Source: an uncultured Clostridia bacterium
GTDB lineage: Bacteria; Bacillota; Clostridia; Monoglobales; Monoglobaceae
DNA: 64,000 nt
NCBI GenBank assembly: GCA_947631965.1
Contig: CANRNL010000008.1
Coordinates: forward strand, 1 to 64,000
Reading direction: 5' to 3'
In this document: one piece after another, positions 1-7,828 of the stretch
Layout: each line of letters starts with the position of its first letter
How positions within the stretch are numbered: the stretch's first letter is position 1
The notes under the pieces: model-generated
What the model was told of the DNA's origin: nothing
Seen by the model: the letters and a program-made list of their open reading frames with translations, nothing else
The model's database searches: none
Made by a program: the position numbers and the translations under genes

Positions 1-28
1 TCCGCCCTGTCGCTCGTTTCCTCCTCTT

Positions 29-126
29 CCCAAAAAGCGCAAGTCGCTTTTTGGGAGCCTTTAGGCTCGCTTTGCTCGCCGTCGCCGCAAAAAAGGCTTT
101 AGCCTCTTCGGGAGCCTTTTGGGCTC
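29..126. repeat. Cluster of short palindromic hairpins
   Basis: Four consecutive inverted repeats are visible. They are an 11-bp stem with loop CAAGT at 29-55, GAGCCT-TT-AGGCTC at 55-68, AGGCT-TT-AGCCT at 94-105 and GAGCC-TTTTG-GGCTC at 112-126. The first sits in a CTCCTCTTCCC...GGGAGCC frame that recurs at about 4096-4131. No gene is visible from 1 to 653; the rest of the stretch is pyrimidine-rich and holds promoters on both strands. Confidence 0.6.
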
Positions 127-186
127 GCTTTGCTCATCGCCCACAAAATTGCAAGCTCCTTAAGTCCCCTCAAGGTGAGCCTGTCT

Positions 187-215
187 ATTGTATCACGCGG
201 GTTTACTTTTGTCAA
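187..215 (-). promoter_or_regulatory. Outward (leftward) promoter
   Basis: On the minus strand TTGACA (210-215) is followed after 17 bp by TACAAT (187-192). It points out of the left edge of the window, so the gene it drives is not visible. Confidence 0.5.
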
Positions 216-288
216 GTACTTTTTTCCTTTTTGTTGTCAATCTTTTTTGTCTTTTTCCTCAACCCCCGCGTTTTGCGACAGCTTTATT

Positions 289-317
289 ATATTACCACCT
301 TTCCTCCCTTTTGTCAA
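289..317 (-). promoter_or_regulatory. Second outward (leftward) promoter
   Basis: On the minus strand TTGACA (312-317), a 17-bp spacer and TAATAT (289-294). Together with the promoter about 100 bp further left it suggests tandem strong promoters for a gene or RNA operon beyond the window. Confidence 0.4.
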
Positions 318-576
318 TACTTTTTTTGAATTTTTTTCATTTTTACACCTTGCACAAACAGGGAGGTGTTTTTGTTTGATGCGATTGGTGATTTCGCCTT
401 TTAGCGCCGCAAATTTTAAATTCTTTCCTTATATAGTATTATATATATTATTTTTCGGACGACGGTTCCGTGCAAAAAAATTTGTGTTTCATCGGCGAGT
501 ATGAGAGAGTATGGGTGAGTATAACGACGAATTTTAAAGTTTGTATACAGATAAATTATTTTTTTGCAAAAAACAC

Positions 577-605
577 TTGACAAATTCGTCGGAGCGTAAT
601 ATAAT
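577..605 (+). promoter_or_regulatory. Promoter of rplM-rpsI
   Basis: TTGACA (577-582), a 17-bp spacer and TATAAT (600-605) form a consensus vegetative promoter about 50 bp before the rplM start. An AGGAGGT ribosome site lies at 637-643. Confidence 0.8.
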
Positions 606-653
606 AGACAACGCTCACGAGAAATTGATAAATTTTAGGAGGTAAGAGATATA

Positions 654-1088
654 ATGTCTACTTATATGGCGAAAAACGATTCGCTTGAGAAAACATGGTA
701 TATCATTGACGCTGCGGGCAAGCCTCTCGGCAGAGTTGCGGCAAAAGCGGCAAGCATTTTAAGAGGCAAGCATCGTCCGGAGTACACTCCGAACGTTGAC
801 TGCGGCGATTATGTGATAATCATAAACGCAAAGGACGCCGTTCTTACGGGAAACAAGCTCCTTGAAAAGAAGCACTATTCGCACACCGGATATATCGGTC
901 ATTTGAAGGAAGTTTCTTACAAAGACTTAATGGAAACCCGCCCCGAACTGGCTATGGAATATGCGGTAACGGGAATGTTGCCGCACAACACACTCGGCAG
1001 AAAAGCGGCTAAAAAGCTTAAGATTTATGCCGGTGCGGAGCATAACCACGAAGCACAGAAGCCTGTTGCCTGGACAGGCGAAATATAA
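654..1088 (+). CDS. rplM: 50S ribosomal protein L13
   Basis: This is L13, an early-assembling protein of the large ribosomal subunit. The 144-aa product has the usual length and the family landmarks: [15 protein letters not shown] near the N-terminus, [19 protein letters not shown], and the conserved [10 protein letters not shown] motif near residue 110. The ATG at 654 lies 10 bp after AGGAGGT; a second in-frame ATG four codons later is possible. It is the first gene of a two-gene operon with rpsI, 15 bp downstream, under the promoter at 577-605. Identification is secure. Confidence 0.97.
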   Translation: MSTYMAKNDSLEKTWYIIDAAGKPLGRVAAKAASILRGKHRPEYTPNVDCGDYVIIINAKDAVLTGNKLLEKKHYSHTGYIGHLKEVSYKDLMETRPELAMEYAVTGMLPHNTLGRKAAKKLKIYAGAEHNHEAQKPVAWTGEI

Positions 1089-1103
1089 GGGAGGGGATTA
1101 CAA

Positions 1104-1499
1104 ATGGCAAATTCGGTTCAGTATTACGGTACAGGAAGAAGAAAGAAGTCCGTTGCCAGAGTCAGACTCGTTCCCGGCAGCGGAATCGTTACAATAAACA
1201 ACAGAGGCATTGACGATTATTTCGGTCTTGAAACGCTCAAGACCATCCTCAATCAGCCTTTGGTTCTTACAAATACGATAGGCAAGTTTGACGTAATTGT
1301 AAATGTAAGCGGCGGCGGCTTCACCGGTCAGGCGGGAGCTATCCGTCACGGAATTGCAAGAGCGCTTCTTGAGGTTGACGAGGAGTTCAGACCCGCTCTT
1401 AAAGCGGCAGGCTACCTCACTCGTGACCCGAGAATGAAGGAGAGAAAGAAGTACGGTCTCAAAGCCGCACGTCGCGCACCGCAGTTCAGCAAGAGATAA
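1104..1499 (+). CDS. rpsI: 30S ribosomal protein S9
   Basis: This is S9 of the small subunit; its C-terminal tail reaches the P-site tRNA. The 131-aa protein shows the N-terminal [14 protein letters not shown] motif, [19 protein letters not shown] in the middle, and the basic tail [26 protein letters not shown] ribosome site precedes the ATG, and the gene is co-transcribed with rplM. The last five codons (TTC AGC AAG AGA TAA) mark the integration site of the mobile element that follows. A second copy of this end, synonymous in the Ser codon, lies at 13692-13706. Confidence 0.97.
   Translation: MANSVQYYGTGRRKKSVARVRLVPGSGIVTINNRGIDDYFGLETLKTILNQPLVLTNTIGKFDVIVNVSGGGFTGQAGAIRHGIARALLEVDEEFRPALKAAGYLTRDPRMKERKKYGLKAARRAPQFSKR
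1485..1499 (+). other. attL-type junction in the 3' end of rpsI
   Basis: TTCAGCAAGAGATAA here and TTCTCAAAGAGATAA at 13692-13706 both encode Phe-Ser-Lys-Arg-stop. They share the 10-mer AAGAGATAAA in direct orientation and flank an element with its integrase at one end. Integration of mobile elements into the rpsI 3' end is known in Firmicutes. The exact crossover point within the repeat is inferred. Confidence 0.7.
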
Positions 1500-1538
1500 A
1501 AATTCGGGTGTATCGCGCTCGGCAAAATTGCGTTTTTA

Positions 1539-1620
1539 CGCAGTTTTCGAAGTGTTGGATATTGAAAAAATGCAGTCAGTTCCGCATAGTATGCAGCACG
1601 TATGCAGCACGTATGCAACA
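1539..1620. repeat. Left-end integrase arm-site candidates
   Basis: CGCAGTTTTCGAAG (1539-1552) reappears inverted at 13650-13663. An 11-bp tandem repeat GTATGCAGCAC (1589-1599, 1600-1610, partial at 1611-1620) reappears in direct orientation at 13623-13642, with 18 of 20 matches. Repeats of both kinds just inside the two ends fit integrase and accessory-factor binding sites. Confidence 0.5.
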
Positions 1621-1634
1621 AAACCTATGATATT

Positions 1635-1675
1635 AAGAGATGTTTTCCGTTTTCTGCGGGGGCATCTCTTTTTAT
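1635..1675 (+). terminator. Terminator after rpsI, inside the element
   Basis: AAGAGATG (1635-1642) pairs with CATCTCTT (1663-1670) around a 20-nt loop, and T residues follow on the plus strand. It overlaps the end of the integrase gene. It can end rplM-rpsI transcription now that the native terminator has been displaced. Confidence 0.5.
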
Positions 1676-2721
1676 ATCTTGTTTATTGCCTCGATCAGTT
1701 TTCCGATATCCAAGTGAGTGTAGACCTTTTCGGTCAGCGTCATCGCGCCCGAATGACCGACGATCATTTTTATCGTAGTCTGATCGACACCCGATTCGGC
1801 AAGCATTGATATGCAGGTATGCCGGCAGCAATGGGGAGTTTGGCTCAAGCCGAGATTTTCCATTAGCGGACGGAAATAGCTGTCATAGTAATTGCGGTAT
1901 GTAAAATGTTTTCCGTCTTCGGTATGCAGCAGATATTCGCAGTTTGATTCATACCATGATTTGAAGAACGAAAGAACTTTGTCTGCAATCGGAACTTTGC
2001 GTATTCCGTTCTCGGTTTTGCTGAGAATAACATCAAAGTATTGCTCGGCCAAATGCACATTTTCTTTCTTTAAATCCAGAAGTTCCGACACGCGCACACC
2101 GCTGTATATCAACATAAGAACAATCTGATAATATTTGTCGTCCGACAAGTCCCAAATTCGTTCAATATCGAGTTTATTAAATTTTTCTCTTGACAGTCGG
2201 TTAGGATTTTTGTTTTTATACTTAACAATGTCTATATACTCGGAATAATCTTTTTGACACAGATCGTTTTTCATGGCGTAGTCATAAACTTGATTGAACA
2301 GGACTTTCAGTTTACGCAGGGTCGGATAGTTTTTTCCGCAGTTGTCAACAATGCTCTGAAGGTCCGCCAGCCGCAGGTCTTTGAATATGCGCTCATACAA
2401 AGGTCTGCACAGTTTGTAAGAAGCGTTGTAGCCGTTTATGTTGGATTTTGAAATGGTCGGAAATTTGGCGGCCGACCATTTTTCATAAACATCTTTAAAA
2501 GTTATGCTGCCTGCTCGAAGGTCAAACGGATTTTTGTTGTATTCAGCCAACAACTGTAAGCCTTCGGATTTGGTTTTGGCGTATCCGATGGTTATGAATT
2601 TTTGAATAGTCCTTTCGTTTTCGGGATCAATTTCAAATCCGATTGTTTTTCTGACAATAAACGGTCTGCGGCGCTTGCCGGAAAGTTTAGTCACACTGCC
2701 GTATCCGTTTGGAAGTTTCAT
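1672..2721 (-). CDS. int: Tyrosine recombinase (integrase) of the element
   Basis: This site-specific tyrosine integrase should catalyse integration and excision at the rpsI end. The 349-aa protein has an N-terminal arm-binding region, a core-binding SAM-like domain around residues 70-165, and a catalytic domain. The catalytic residues are R210 (YSGVRVSELL), H297-x-x-R300 (HCCRHT), H323 (VGHSG) and the nucleophile Y334 (KVYTH). The ATG at 2721 follows a strong AAAGGAGGCG site. The gene lies at the edge of the element, as is typical, and downstream of the XRE regulator on the same strand. Confidence 0.93.
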   Translation of the reverse strand: MKLPNGYGSVTKLSGKRRRPFIVRKTIGFEIDPENERTIQKFITIGYAKTKSEGLQLLAEYNKNPFDLRAGSITFKDVYEKWSAAKFPTISKSNINGYNASYKLCRPLYERIFKDLRLADLQSIVDNCGKNYPTLRKLKVLFNQVYDYAMKNDLCQKDYSEYIDIVKYKNKNPNRLSREKFNKLDIERIWDLSDDKYYQIVLMLIYSGVRVSELLDLKKENVHLAEQYFDVILSKTENGIRKVPIADKVLSFFKSWYESNCEYLLHTEDGKHFTYRNYYDSYFRPLMENLGLSQTPHCCRHTCISMLAESGVDQTTIKMIVGHSGAMTLTEKVYTHLDIGKLIEAINKI

Positions 2722-2787
2722 TTGTTTCGCCTCCTTTCATATCAGATTTATGATAAAGAGCTTTTGCTCATTATCGGCATTTTTTTA

Positions 2788-3309
2788 TTATTCCTTATCA
2801 TTCAGCGGACATTGAGCGTAATATGCGGTAGTTCTGTCCTGCCACTGCTCATACGCCGGGTATGTCAGCATTTGCTGTTCAAGATTTTCTCTCGCGTTTG
2901 CAAATTCTTCAAGCAGCAAACACAGCTGGGAGTTCATATCCGCGTTTTTGTCCTGTCCGTCAAATATAACGGAACAGCTCCACTTACCGTCAGTTTTCGG
3001 CTTTTTAACGTCGATATCAAACTTCACACCTGCTTTGCGTTCCAGTTTGAACAGAAACGTGCAGAAGTCGGCAATGCTGTCAAGATTAACTCCGTCCTGC
3101 TCATACCCTATTAAATAGTTGGCGGTGGTTTCCAGCTTGTCGGCGATCTCGTTGATCACCGAGATAGACACTTCGATCTCGCCGCTTTCATATTTTTGCA
3201 CGGTACGCAGAGATTTGCCTAAAAGATTTGCCAGATCCGTCTGATTGAGCTTTCTCATTTTGCGCATATTCCGTATGCGCAGTCCGATTTCTTTTGGGGA
3301 ATTTTTCAT
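2788..3309 (-). CDS. XRE-family (Cro/CI) transcriptional regulator
   Basis: The N-terminal helix-turn-helix is clear: GLRIRNMRKMRKLNQTDLAN then LGKSLRTVQKYESGEIEVS, typical of Cro/CI repressors. The C-terminal part of about 100 residues is unassigned. The ATG at 3309 follows AAGAGGTG; an in-frame GTG at 3318 overlaps that site and is less likely. It is divergent from the accessory and mobilization genes, and the intergenic region holds a symmetric operator candidate. It is probably the element's maintenance switch controlling int, excision and mobilization. This role is inferred from position. Confidence 0.85.
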   Translation of the reverse strand: MKNSPKEIGLRIRNMRKMRKLNQTDLANLLGKSLRTVQKYESGEIEVSISVINEIADKLETTANYLIGYEQDGVNLDSIADFCTFLFKLERKAGVKFDIDVKKPKTDGKWSCSVIFDGQDKNADMNSQLCLLLEEFANARENLEQQMLTYPAYEQWQDRTTAYYAQCPLNDKE

Positions 3310-3329
3310 GTCTGTCACCTCTTGAAAAT

Positions 3330-3358
3330 ATTATAACACAAACAATTGCGCATTGCAA
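3330..3358 (-). promoter_or_regulatory. Promoter of the XRE gene
   Basis: On the minus strand TTGCAA (3353-3358), a 17-bp spacer and TATAAT (3330-3335), close to the XRE start. Confidence 0.6.
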
Positions 3359-3402
3359 GTACGTAATTAAAAATATTTTAACATATTTATGATTAAAAGT
3401 GC

Positions 3403-3462
3403 TTGACAAATTGTGAAAACCGTGTATAATGGAATTATGAATTGATAATACACAATCAATTC
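3403..3462 (+). promoter_or_regulatory. Promoter plus symmetric operator for the mobilization genes
   Basis: TTGACA (3403-3408), 16 bp, TATAAT (3425-3430). Just downstream GAATTGAT (3439-3446) and ATCAATTC (3455-3462) form a perfect 8-bp inverted repeat with an 8-bp spacer. This is a good candidate operator for the divergent XRE protein. Confidence 0.65.
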
Positions 3463-3509
3463 GATTTTACTGATAGAACGAAAAAATAATTCGTAAAGGC
3501 GGTGATTTA

Positions 3510-3743
3510 TTGGAGCAAAAGATTTATGTGGAAATGCCAAAGTTTACCGGACGAAATGTGCCTGTTATAGAAATCGCAAAAGCGATCGGAAAAGACGCAC
3601 AGTATATCCGTATCGGCTTGCAGCAGGGGATACTAAACTTTGGCTATGCTATGAAAATGGGCGGTTCAAGAGAATACAGCTATTACTGCCCGGACAGAAA
3701 AGTTTGGGAAGAAACAGGATATTTTAAAGAATCCGAAAAGTAA
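3510..3743 (+). CDS. Small conserved element protein, possible excisionase-like
   Basis: A 77-aa protein starting at TTG (3510), 5 nt after a GGCGGTGA site. I do not recognise a named family. The middle (PVIEIAKAIGKDAQYIRIGL) reads like a helix-turn-helix, and the rest carries several aromatics (SYYCPDRKVW). Its place as the first gene divergent from the XRE repressor is where excision or regulatory factors usually sit in such elements. An excisionase-like role is inference only. Confidence 0.6.
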   Translation: MEQKIYVEMPKFTGRNVPVIEIAKAIGKDAQYIRIGLQQGILNFGYAMKMGGSREYSYYCPDRKVWEETGYFKESEK

Positions 3744-3754
3744 GGGGTATGTGA

Positions 3755-3958
3755 ATGGATCATGATGCTCTTGAGAAAAAGCTGACACAGGTGAAACACA
3801 GGCTTGAAGAGGCAGAGAAGCGAGATCGTGTGAAGCTGAGAAAATTGCGGACACGCAGGCTAATTCAAGAAGGCGCGATACTGGAAAAGGTCTTCCCAGG
3901 AATTGTGTCTATGGAGCTTGATGAACTGGAAAAGTATCTTTATGATATTTTGAGATAG
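3755..3958 (+). CDS. DUF3847-like small coiled-coil protein
   Basis: A 67-aa charged protein with an N-terminal heptad-like helix (LEKKLTQVKHRLEEAEKRDR) followed by KLRKLRTRRLIQEGAILEKV. This pattern of basic helix, RTHRLI-like motif and G-A-x-L/I-E matches my memory of DUF3847, a family often found just upstream of MobA/MobL relaxase genes in clostridial elements. An accessory mobilization role is likely but unproven. The start follows AAGGGGTATGTG. Confidence 0.65.
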   Translation: MDHDALEKKLTQVKHRLEEAEKRDRVKLRKLRTRRLIQEGAILEKVFPGIVSMELDELEKYLYDILR

Positions 3959-3970
3959 AACTGAAACTTT

Positions 3971-4370
3971 TTAAGCGTTCCGAGTATTCGGAGCGCTTAA
4001 ATATTCCCGAAGGGCGCACTTACTCACCACGTCGCAATTCGAGTCTTTGGCTCGCTTTTCCGCAAGCGGAAAAGACTTCGCCCGAGACGCGATTGCTCCT
4101 CTTTCCCACAAAGGCAAGCCTTTGCGGGAGCCCTGAGGCGTGGTGGTACTGCCGCCGTGCGGCGGCAGCCGTGCGCTCCTGCGGAGGGCGCGGATAATTC
4201 GCTTTGCGGATTATCCGTTCAGCCGAACGCGCTATTATGAAATAATAGCCGAGCGTTGCTTTCGCAGCGCATGACGGAATAATTCCGTCATGTTCGACTG
4301 ATTGCAAAAACTAATTACTTTAGTTTTTGCATATGGGCGCAGGCTGCCCATGTTCTTTTGGTAAAAGAAC
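3971..4370. repeat. Tandem array of about 13 distinct hairpins before the relaxase gene
   Basis: Consecutive inverted repeats fill this stretch: 3971-4000 (13-bp stem), 4055-4074, 4105-4128, 4149-4168, 4173-4191, 4192-4216 (11 bp), 4216-4229, 4231-4249, 4253-4270, 4270-4292 (10 bp), 4304-4330 (11 bp), 4333-4351 and 4352-4370. Loops are mostly 2-5 nt. CACCACG (4025-4031) also pairs with CGTGGTG (4139-4145), which would enclose several of them. There is no convincing coding frame. The position between the DUF3847-like gene and the relaxase makes it a candidate oriT region. Confidence 0.75.
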
Positions 4371-4408
4371 CAAAACTGCCCGTCGTCGAGCAGAAAGGAG
4401 TAATATTT

Positions 4409-6109
4409 ATAGCAATATATCACTTTGAAGCAAAAATAATAAGCCGAGGCAGCGGCCGCTCTGCTGCGGCTGCCGCGGCCTATGCGTCCTGTTCGCGGAT
4501 ATATAACGACTATGACGGTGTTCAACACGACTATACCCGTAAGCAGGGCTGTGTTTACAGTGAAGTATTCCTGCCTCCAAACGCACCGGAAGAATGGAAA
4601 GACCGCTCTGAATTGTGGAACGCAGTTGAAGCCGCCGAAAAATCCAAAGACAGCAGACTGGCTCGTGAGCTTATTGTTGCTTTGCCTATCGAGGTCGGTA
4701 TTGACGAATGGAAAGCAATACTTAAAGATTTTGTCCAAGAGCGGTGCGTAAGCAAGGGAATGTGCGCCGACGTGAATATCCATAACACCGACGGACACAA
4801 TCCTCATGCTCATATTTTGCTTACAGTAAGACCGCTTAACCAAAAAGGGAAATGGCAGGCTAAGACGCAAAAAGAATATTTATGCAAGCGCGGCGATGAG
4901 GAACGCGGATTTACCTCAGCCGAGTTTAAGACGGCGCAAGCCGACGGCTGGGAGAAGCAGTATCAATACAAGGTCGGCAAGAAGAAAATATATATGACGT
5001 CCTCCGAGGCTGAAGCGCAGAATTTAGAGCGAGTTTCCAAAAATCCGAAAAGCACACGCTTTGGCAGACAAAACCCGATATGCGCCGAGTGGAACAGTGA
5101 GGGGCAGATTCTAAAATGGCGCAAAGCATGGGAGAATGCGGTCAATAAATCTTTGGAGCAGAAAAATATTGACGCTCGTATCGACTGTCAGAGTTTTAAG
5201 GATAGAGACATTGACGAACAGCCGACAATTCACGAAGGAGTAACTGCCCGCATTATCGAGCAGCGCGGCGGTGTTTCGGAAAGATGTGAGATAAATCGGC
5301 AGATCAGGGCGGACAACAAACTTCTGCGCGAATTAAGAGCTCATGTTAAAAAGCTGACTGACGTACTAAAGAATACTGTACCGTCAATTGCGGCGCTGCT
5401 TGAAAACATACGCACGAGTTTGGTTATATTTAGGTATCGAATGAAGTTTAACTCTGTTCGGATCAAAGATATAGAACAGGATAAGAAGAAAATAGCACCG
5501 ATACTCAAAAGATATGACAAAATCAAATCCGAGATTAAACAAAAGAACTCTGAGCGCAAAAAGCTGCAAACCGAGAAAAAGTCCCTTGGCTCTGTACGGT
5601 TTGTAAAGCAAAATCAGCTTGAGCGCCGTATAGCCAAAGTCACTGAGGAAATCGAGGAGCTGGAAAGCGAGCGTAAATATTTACTTTCCGAATTTTATTG
5701 CCAAAATGAAACAGAAGTATCGGAACTGGAGAGACAAATCTCGGATAATGCGGCAATTCTTGAAAAACTAAACAGCATAAATTCGGATTTATCCGAGCGA
5801 TACAATACAGAAAAAGCACGTTATTTTGAAATCCAAAGCGACATACCGCAGGATGATAAAGTCGAAGTAAATTACGAGCGCCGAAACATCAGAGACAACG
5901 CTATGACCGAAGCCGTACATCGGCTAAAGAAAATTTACGGCAAGAAATATAATTATACCTTATTAAAACAATCCGAAACCGAAGTAAACCGCGAACTGAA
6001 TGTTTTGCAGCCGGACAAGTCAATTCGACAGAAACTGACCAAAGCCGAGCAAATTACTCAAAACAAGTCTGCGATCATTCCGAAGAAAACCAAAACCGTG
6101 GAACATTAG
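4409..6109 (+). CDS. mobL: MobA/MobL-family relaxase, start codon altered
   Basis: This relaxase would nick oriT and pilot the strand during mobilization. The N-terminal domain shows IYHFEAKIISRGSGRSAAAA, then the metal-binding HUH-type motif NIHNTDGHNPHAHILLTVRP. A long charged coiled-coil C-terminal half follows (565 aa from this point). Relatives begin M-A-I-Y-H. Here AAAGGAG (4394-4400) is followed 8 nt later by ATA GCA ATA TAT CAC, so the expected ATG reads ATA at 4409. The only upstream alternative, TTG at 4358, lies in a hairpin without a ribosome site. The frame is otherwise intact to 6109. Expression may therefore be weak or lost. Confidence 0.85.
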   Translation: MAIYHFEAKIISRGSGRSAAAAAAYASCSRIYNDYDGVQHDYTRKQGCVYSEVFLPPNAPEEWKDRSELWNAVEAAEKSKDSRLARELIVALPIEVGIDEWKAILKDFVQERCVSKGMCADVNIHNTDGHNPHAHILLTVRPLNQKGKWQAKTQKEYLCKRGDEERGFTSAEFKTAQADGWEKQYQYKVGKKKIYMTSSEAEAQNLERVSKNPKSTRFGRQNPICAEWNSEGQILKWRKAWENAVNKSLEQKNIDARIDCQSFKDRDIDEQPTIHEGVTARIIEQRGGVSERCEINRQIRADNKLLRELRAHVKKLTDVLKNTVPSIAALLENIRTSLVIFRYRMKFNSVRIKDIEQDKKKIAPILKRYDKIKSEIKQKNSERKKLQTEKKSLGSVRFVKQNQLERRIAKVTEEIEELESERKYLLSEFYCQNETEVSELERQISDNAAILEKLNSINSDLSERYNTEKARYFEIQSDIPQDDKVEVNYERRNIRDNAMTEAVHRLKKIYGKKYNYTLLKQSETEVNRELNVLQPDKSIRQKLTKAEQITQNKSAIIPKKTKTVEH

Positions 6110-6828
6110 ACCTTGATTTTCGGCCCATCGAGACATATTATATACCCGACCCCGAAACAAGCGCCGAAACCCACGCAAATCCGTACCTCGCAAAGCCCTA
6201 AATGTCCACTCTGTCACGCAGTAGAATAGCCGTTCCGAAGGTTTTAATACAATATCATTACCTTATATAATTTGCCGAATAAAACCCACATAAAAACGTA
6301 GGTTTTACACCCCTACTGCGTGACATATCTCTCACTTTTTGCTGTCAAGCACAGCTTTGCAGAGATTATACAATAATCTGTAGTCTTTTTTTGTCGATAA
6401 CCTCGGTTTAAAGACAATGTTTTCAAAAATATAAAAGCTTATTTCAAAACGATTATATCAGAAATTGAATTATCAAAGGAGTTGTACCCAAATACTTCCA
6501 ATTTGGAAAGAGGGTTAAATATTCGGGAACTGTGATTTCAAAGCATATTAACGATAACAAACAGTTAAAATCACGGGCAAGGTTATTTGAATGTGGAAAA
6601 TATCCGACTGAGGCTATAGCGTAGAAATTGTGGTAAAATAAAGGAGCATTTGGTGATTAATATGGTGAAGGAAATTTTGAAAATGTTTGAAAAAAAGAAA
6701 AGAGGAATGTTGGATATTTCAAAATAGTCATGTAAAATTATAGCAACTGTTAACGTGAATACAATGAATCTTTGTAGATGATATTTGAAGAAATGTACCA
6801 ACATGTCCAATAAGTTCCGTCAAGCACC
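6110..6828. other. Non-coding or decayed stretch after the relaxase
   Basis: No intact gene is visible. Features are a 13-bp inverted repeat pair at 6212-6325, short open fragments on the plus strand (for example about 6490-6624, ending RLFECGKYPTEAIA), and a 22-codon frame at 6661-6726. Base composition becomes markedly AT-rich from about 6360. It looks like a junction between the mobilization backbone and the cargo. Confidence 0.5.
6212..6325. repeat. 114-bp unit with 13-bp terminal inverted repeats
   Basis: TGTCACGCAGTAG (6212-6224) and CTACTGCGTGACA (6313-6325) are perfect inverted repeats. Between them TAAAACC and GGTTTTA form a nested weaker inverted repeat. It resembles a miniature inverted-repeat element or a protein-binding pair. 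No target duplication is obvious at the flanks. Confidence 0.5.
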
Positions 6829-6857
6829 TTGACATTCTTGAATATGCATGATATGAT
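6829..6857 (+). promoter_or_regulatory. Promoter of the restriction-modification cargo
   Basis: TTGACA (6829-6834), 17 bp, TATGAT (6852-6857), followed by AGGAGG (6872-6877) 8 nt before the first cargo ATG at 6886. Genes from here to 13045 run in one direction with short gaps or overlaps, so this may drive the whole cargo. Confidence 0.7.
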
Positions 6858-6885
6858 TATAATGTCATAATAGGAGGTCTTGAAT

Positions 6886-7065
6886 ATGTTTGATAATATA
6901 TTAACGGTCGCCCAAGCAGCCGAATATTTGAAGGTGTGTGAAAAGACGGTAAGAAGGCTTATAGCAAAGCAAGAGCTTGCAGCTTCAAAAGTCGGCAAAT
7001 CGTGGCGAATACAAAAAATTGACATAGATAAATATTTGAGTGAAACTCGCAATAAGCAGATATGA
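6886..7065 (+). CDS. Small helix-turn-helix protein (excisionase/MerR-like)
   Basis: The 59-aa protein is almost entirely one helix-turn-helix domain of the HTH_17 type: ILTVAQAAEYLKVCEKTVRR, then a wing GKSWRIQKIDIDKYL. Such proteins are excisionase-like or act as small regulators; this one may be a controller protein for the modification genes. Its stop overlaps the next start (ATGA at 7062-7065), which implies translational coupling with the methyltransferase. The ATG at 6886 is preferred over an in-frame TTG at 6880 because of AGGAGG spacing. Confidence 0.85.
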   Translation: MFDNILTVAQAAEYLKVCEKTVRRLIAKQELAASKVGKSWRIQKIDIDKYLSETRNKQI

Positions 7066-7817
7066 ATACGAGAATCTTTTATAAAGATGAAAATTCGGTT
7101 ATATTGCAAGGCGATATGTTATTTGATGAAAGGATATCAGAAAATCATATTGATTTGATTGTAACATCTCCGCCGTACAACGTTGGTAAAAACTATGGTA
7201 AGGCAAATGACAATTTGGAATTTGGTGATTATATACGTTTTACCTATAACTGGTTAAAAAAATGCTATGGTTGGGCTAAACCCGACGGACGTTTATGTAT
7301 GAACATTCCGATTGACACAGGTAAGGGCGTTCAAAGAAGTTTGGGCGCGGATATTACTTGCATAGCAAAAGATGTTGGCTGGAATTATCGTACAACAATA
7401 GTCTGGAACGAGGGTAATATCTCCAAAAATAGTGCGAGAGGCAGTTTTATGAGTGCAAGCTCACCACATGTAATAGCTCCCGCAGAATTGATTGTTGTTA
7501 TGTATAAAAAACAGTGGAAAAAAGCAAAAAGCGGAAAATCGGATATAACAAAAGAAGAATTTCTCGAATGGACAAACGGGCTATGGACTTTTTCGGGTGA
7601 AAGTAAAAAGAAAATCGGCCACCCTGCACCGTTTCCCGTAGAACTCCCGAAAAGGTGTATTAAGTTGTTTGGTTATATCGGTGATATAGTGTTGGATCCG
7701 TTCATGGGTAGTGGCACAACATTGGTAGCGGCAAAAATGTTAAATCGAAAATCAATAGGGATAGAAATATCCGATGAATTTTGTGAATTGGCATTTAGGA
7801 GAATTTTAAAATATTGA
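7062..7817 (+). CDS. Type II DNA methyltransferase, beta-class, TSPPY motif
   Basis: The 251-aa amino-methyltransferase has its catalytic motif TSPPYN at residues 35-40 and its AdoMet-binding motif DPFMGSGTT at 212-220. Catalytic before cofactor-binding is the beta-class order. TSPPY favours N4-cytosine methylation, though N6-adenine cannot be excluded. The target site is not readable from the sequence. It overlaps the upstream HTH gene by 4 bp and is followed 11 bp later by the Vsr-like gene, so the three form one expression unit. Confidence 0.9.
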   Translation: MNTRIFYKDENSVILQGDMLFDERISENHIDLIVTSPPYNVGKNYGKANDNLEFGDYIRFTYNWLKKCYGWAKPDGRLCMNIPIDTGKGVQRSLGADITCIAKDVGWNYRTTIVWNEGNISKNSARGSFMSASSPHVIAPAELIVVMYKKQWKKAKSGKSDITKEEFLEWTNGLWTFSGESKKKIGHPAPFPVELPKRCIKLFGYIGDIVLDPFMGSGTTLVAAKMLNRKSIGIEISDEFCELAFRRILKY

Positions 7818-7828
7818 GATGATATGTT

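Noticed and set aside
187-317. Start of an rRNA operon at the left edge
   Set aside because: Tandem strong promoters point that way, but no rRNA or tRNA sequence is inside the window to support the claim.
3971-4370. CRISPR array
   Set aside because: The hairpins are all different in sequence and not spaced by constant-length unique spacers.
4358-4408. TTG at 4358 as the relaxase start
   Set aside because: It lies within a hairpin, has no ribosome site, and the extra residues do not resemble relaxase N-termini; kept only as an alternative.
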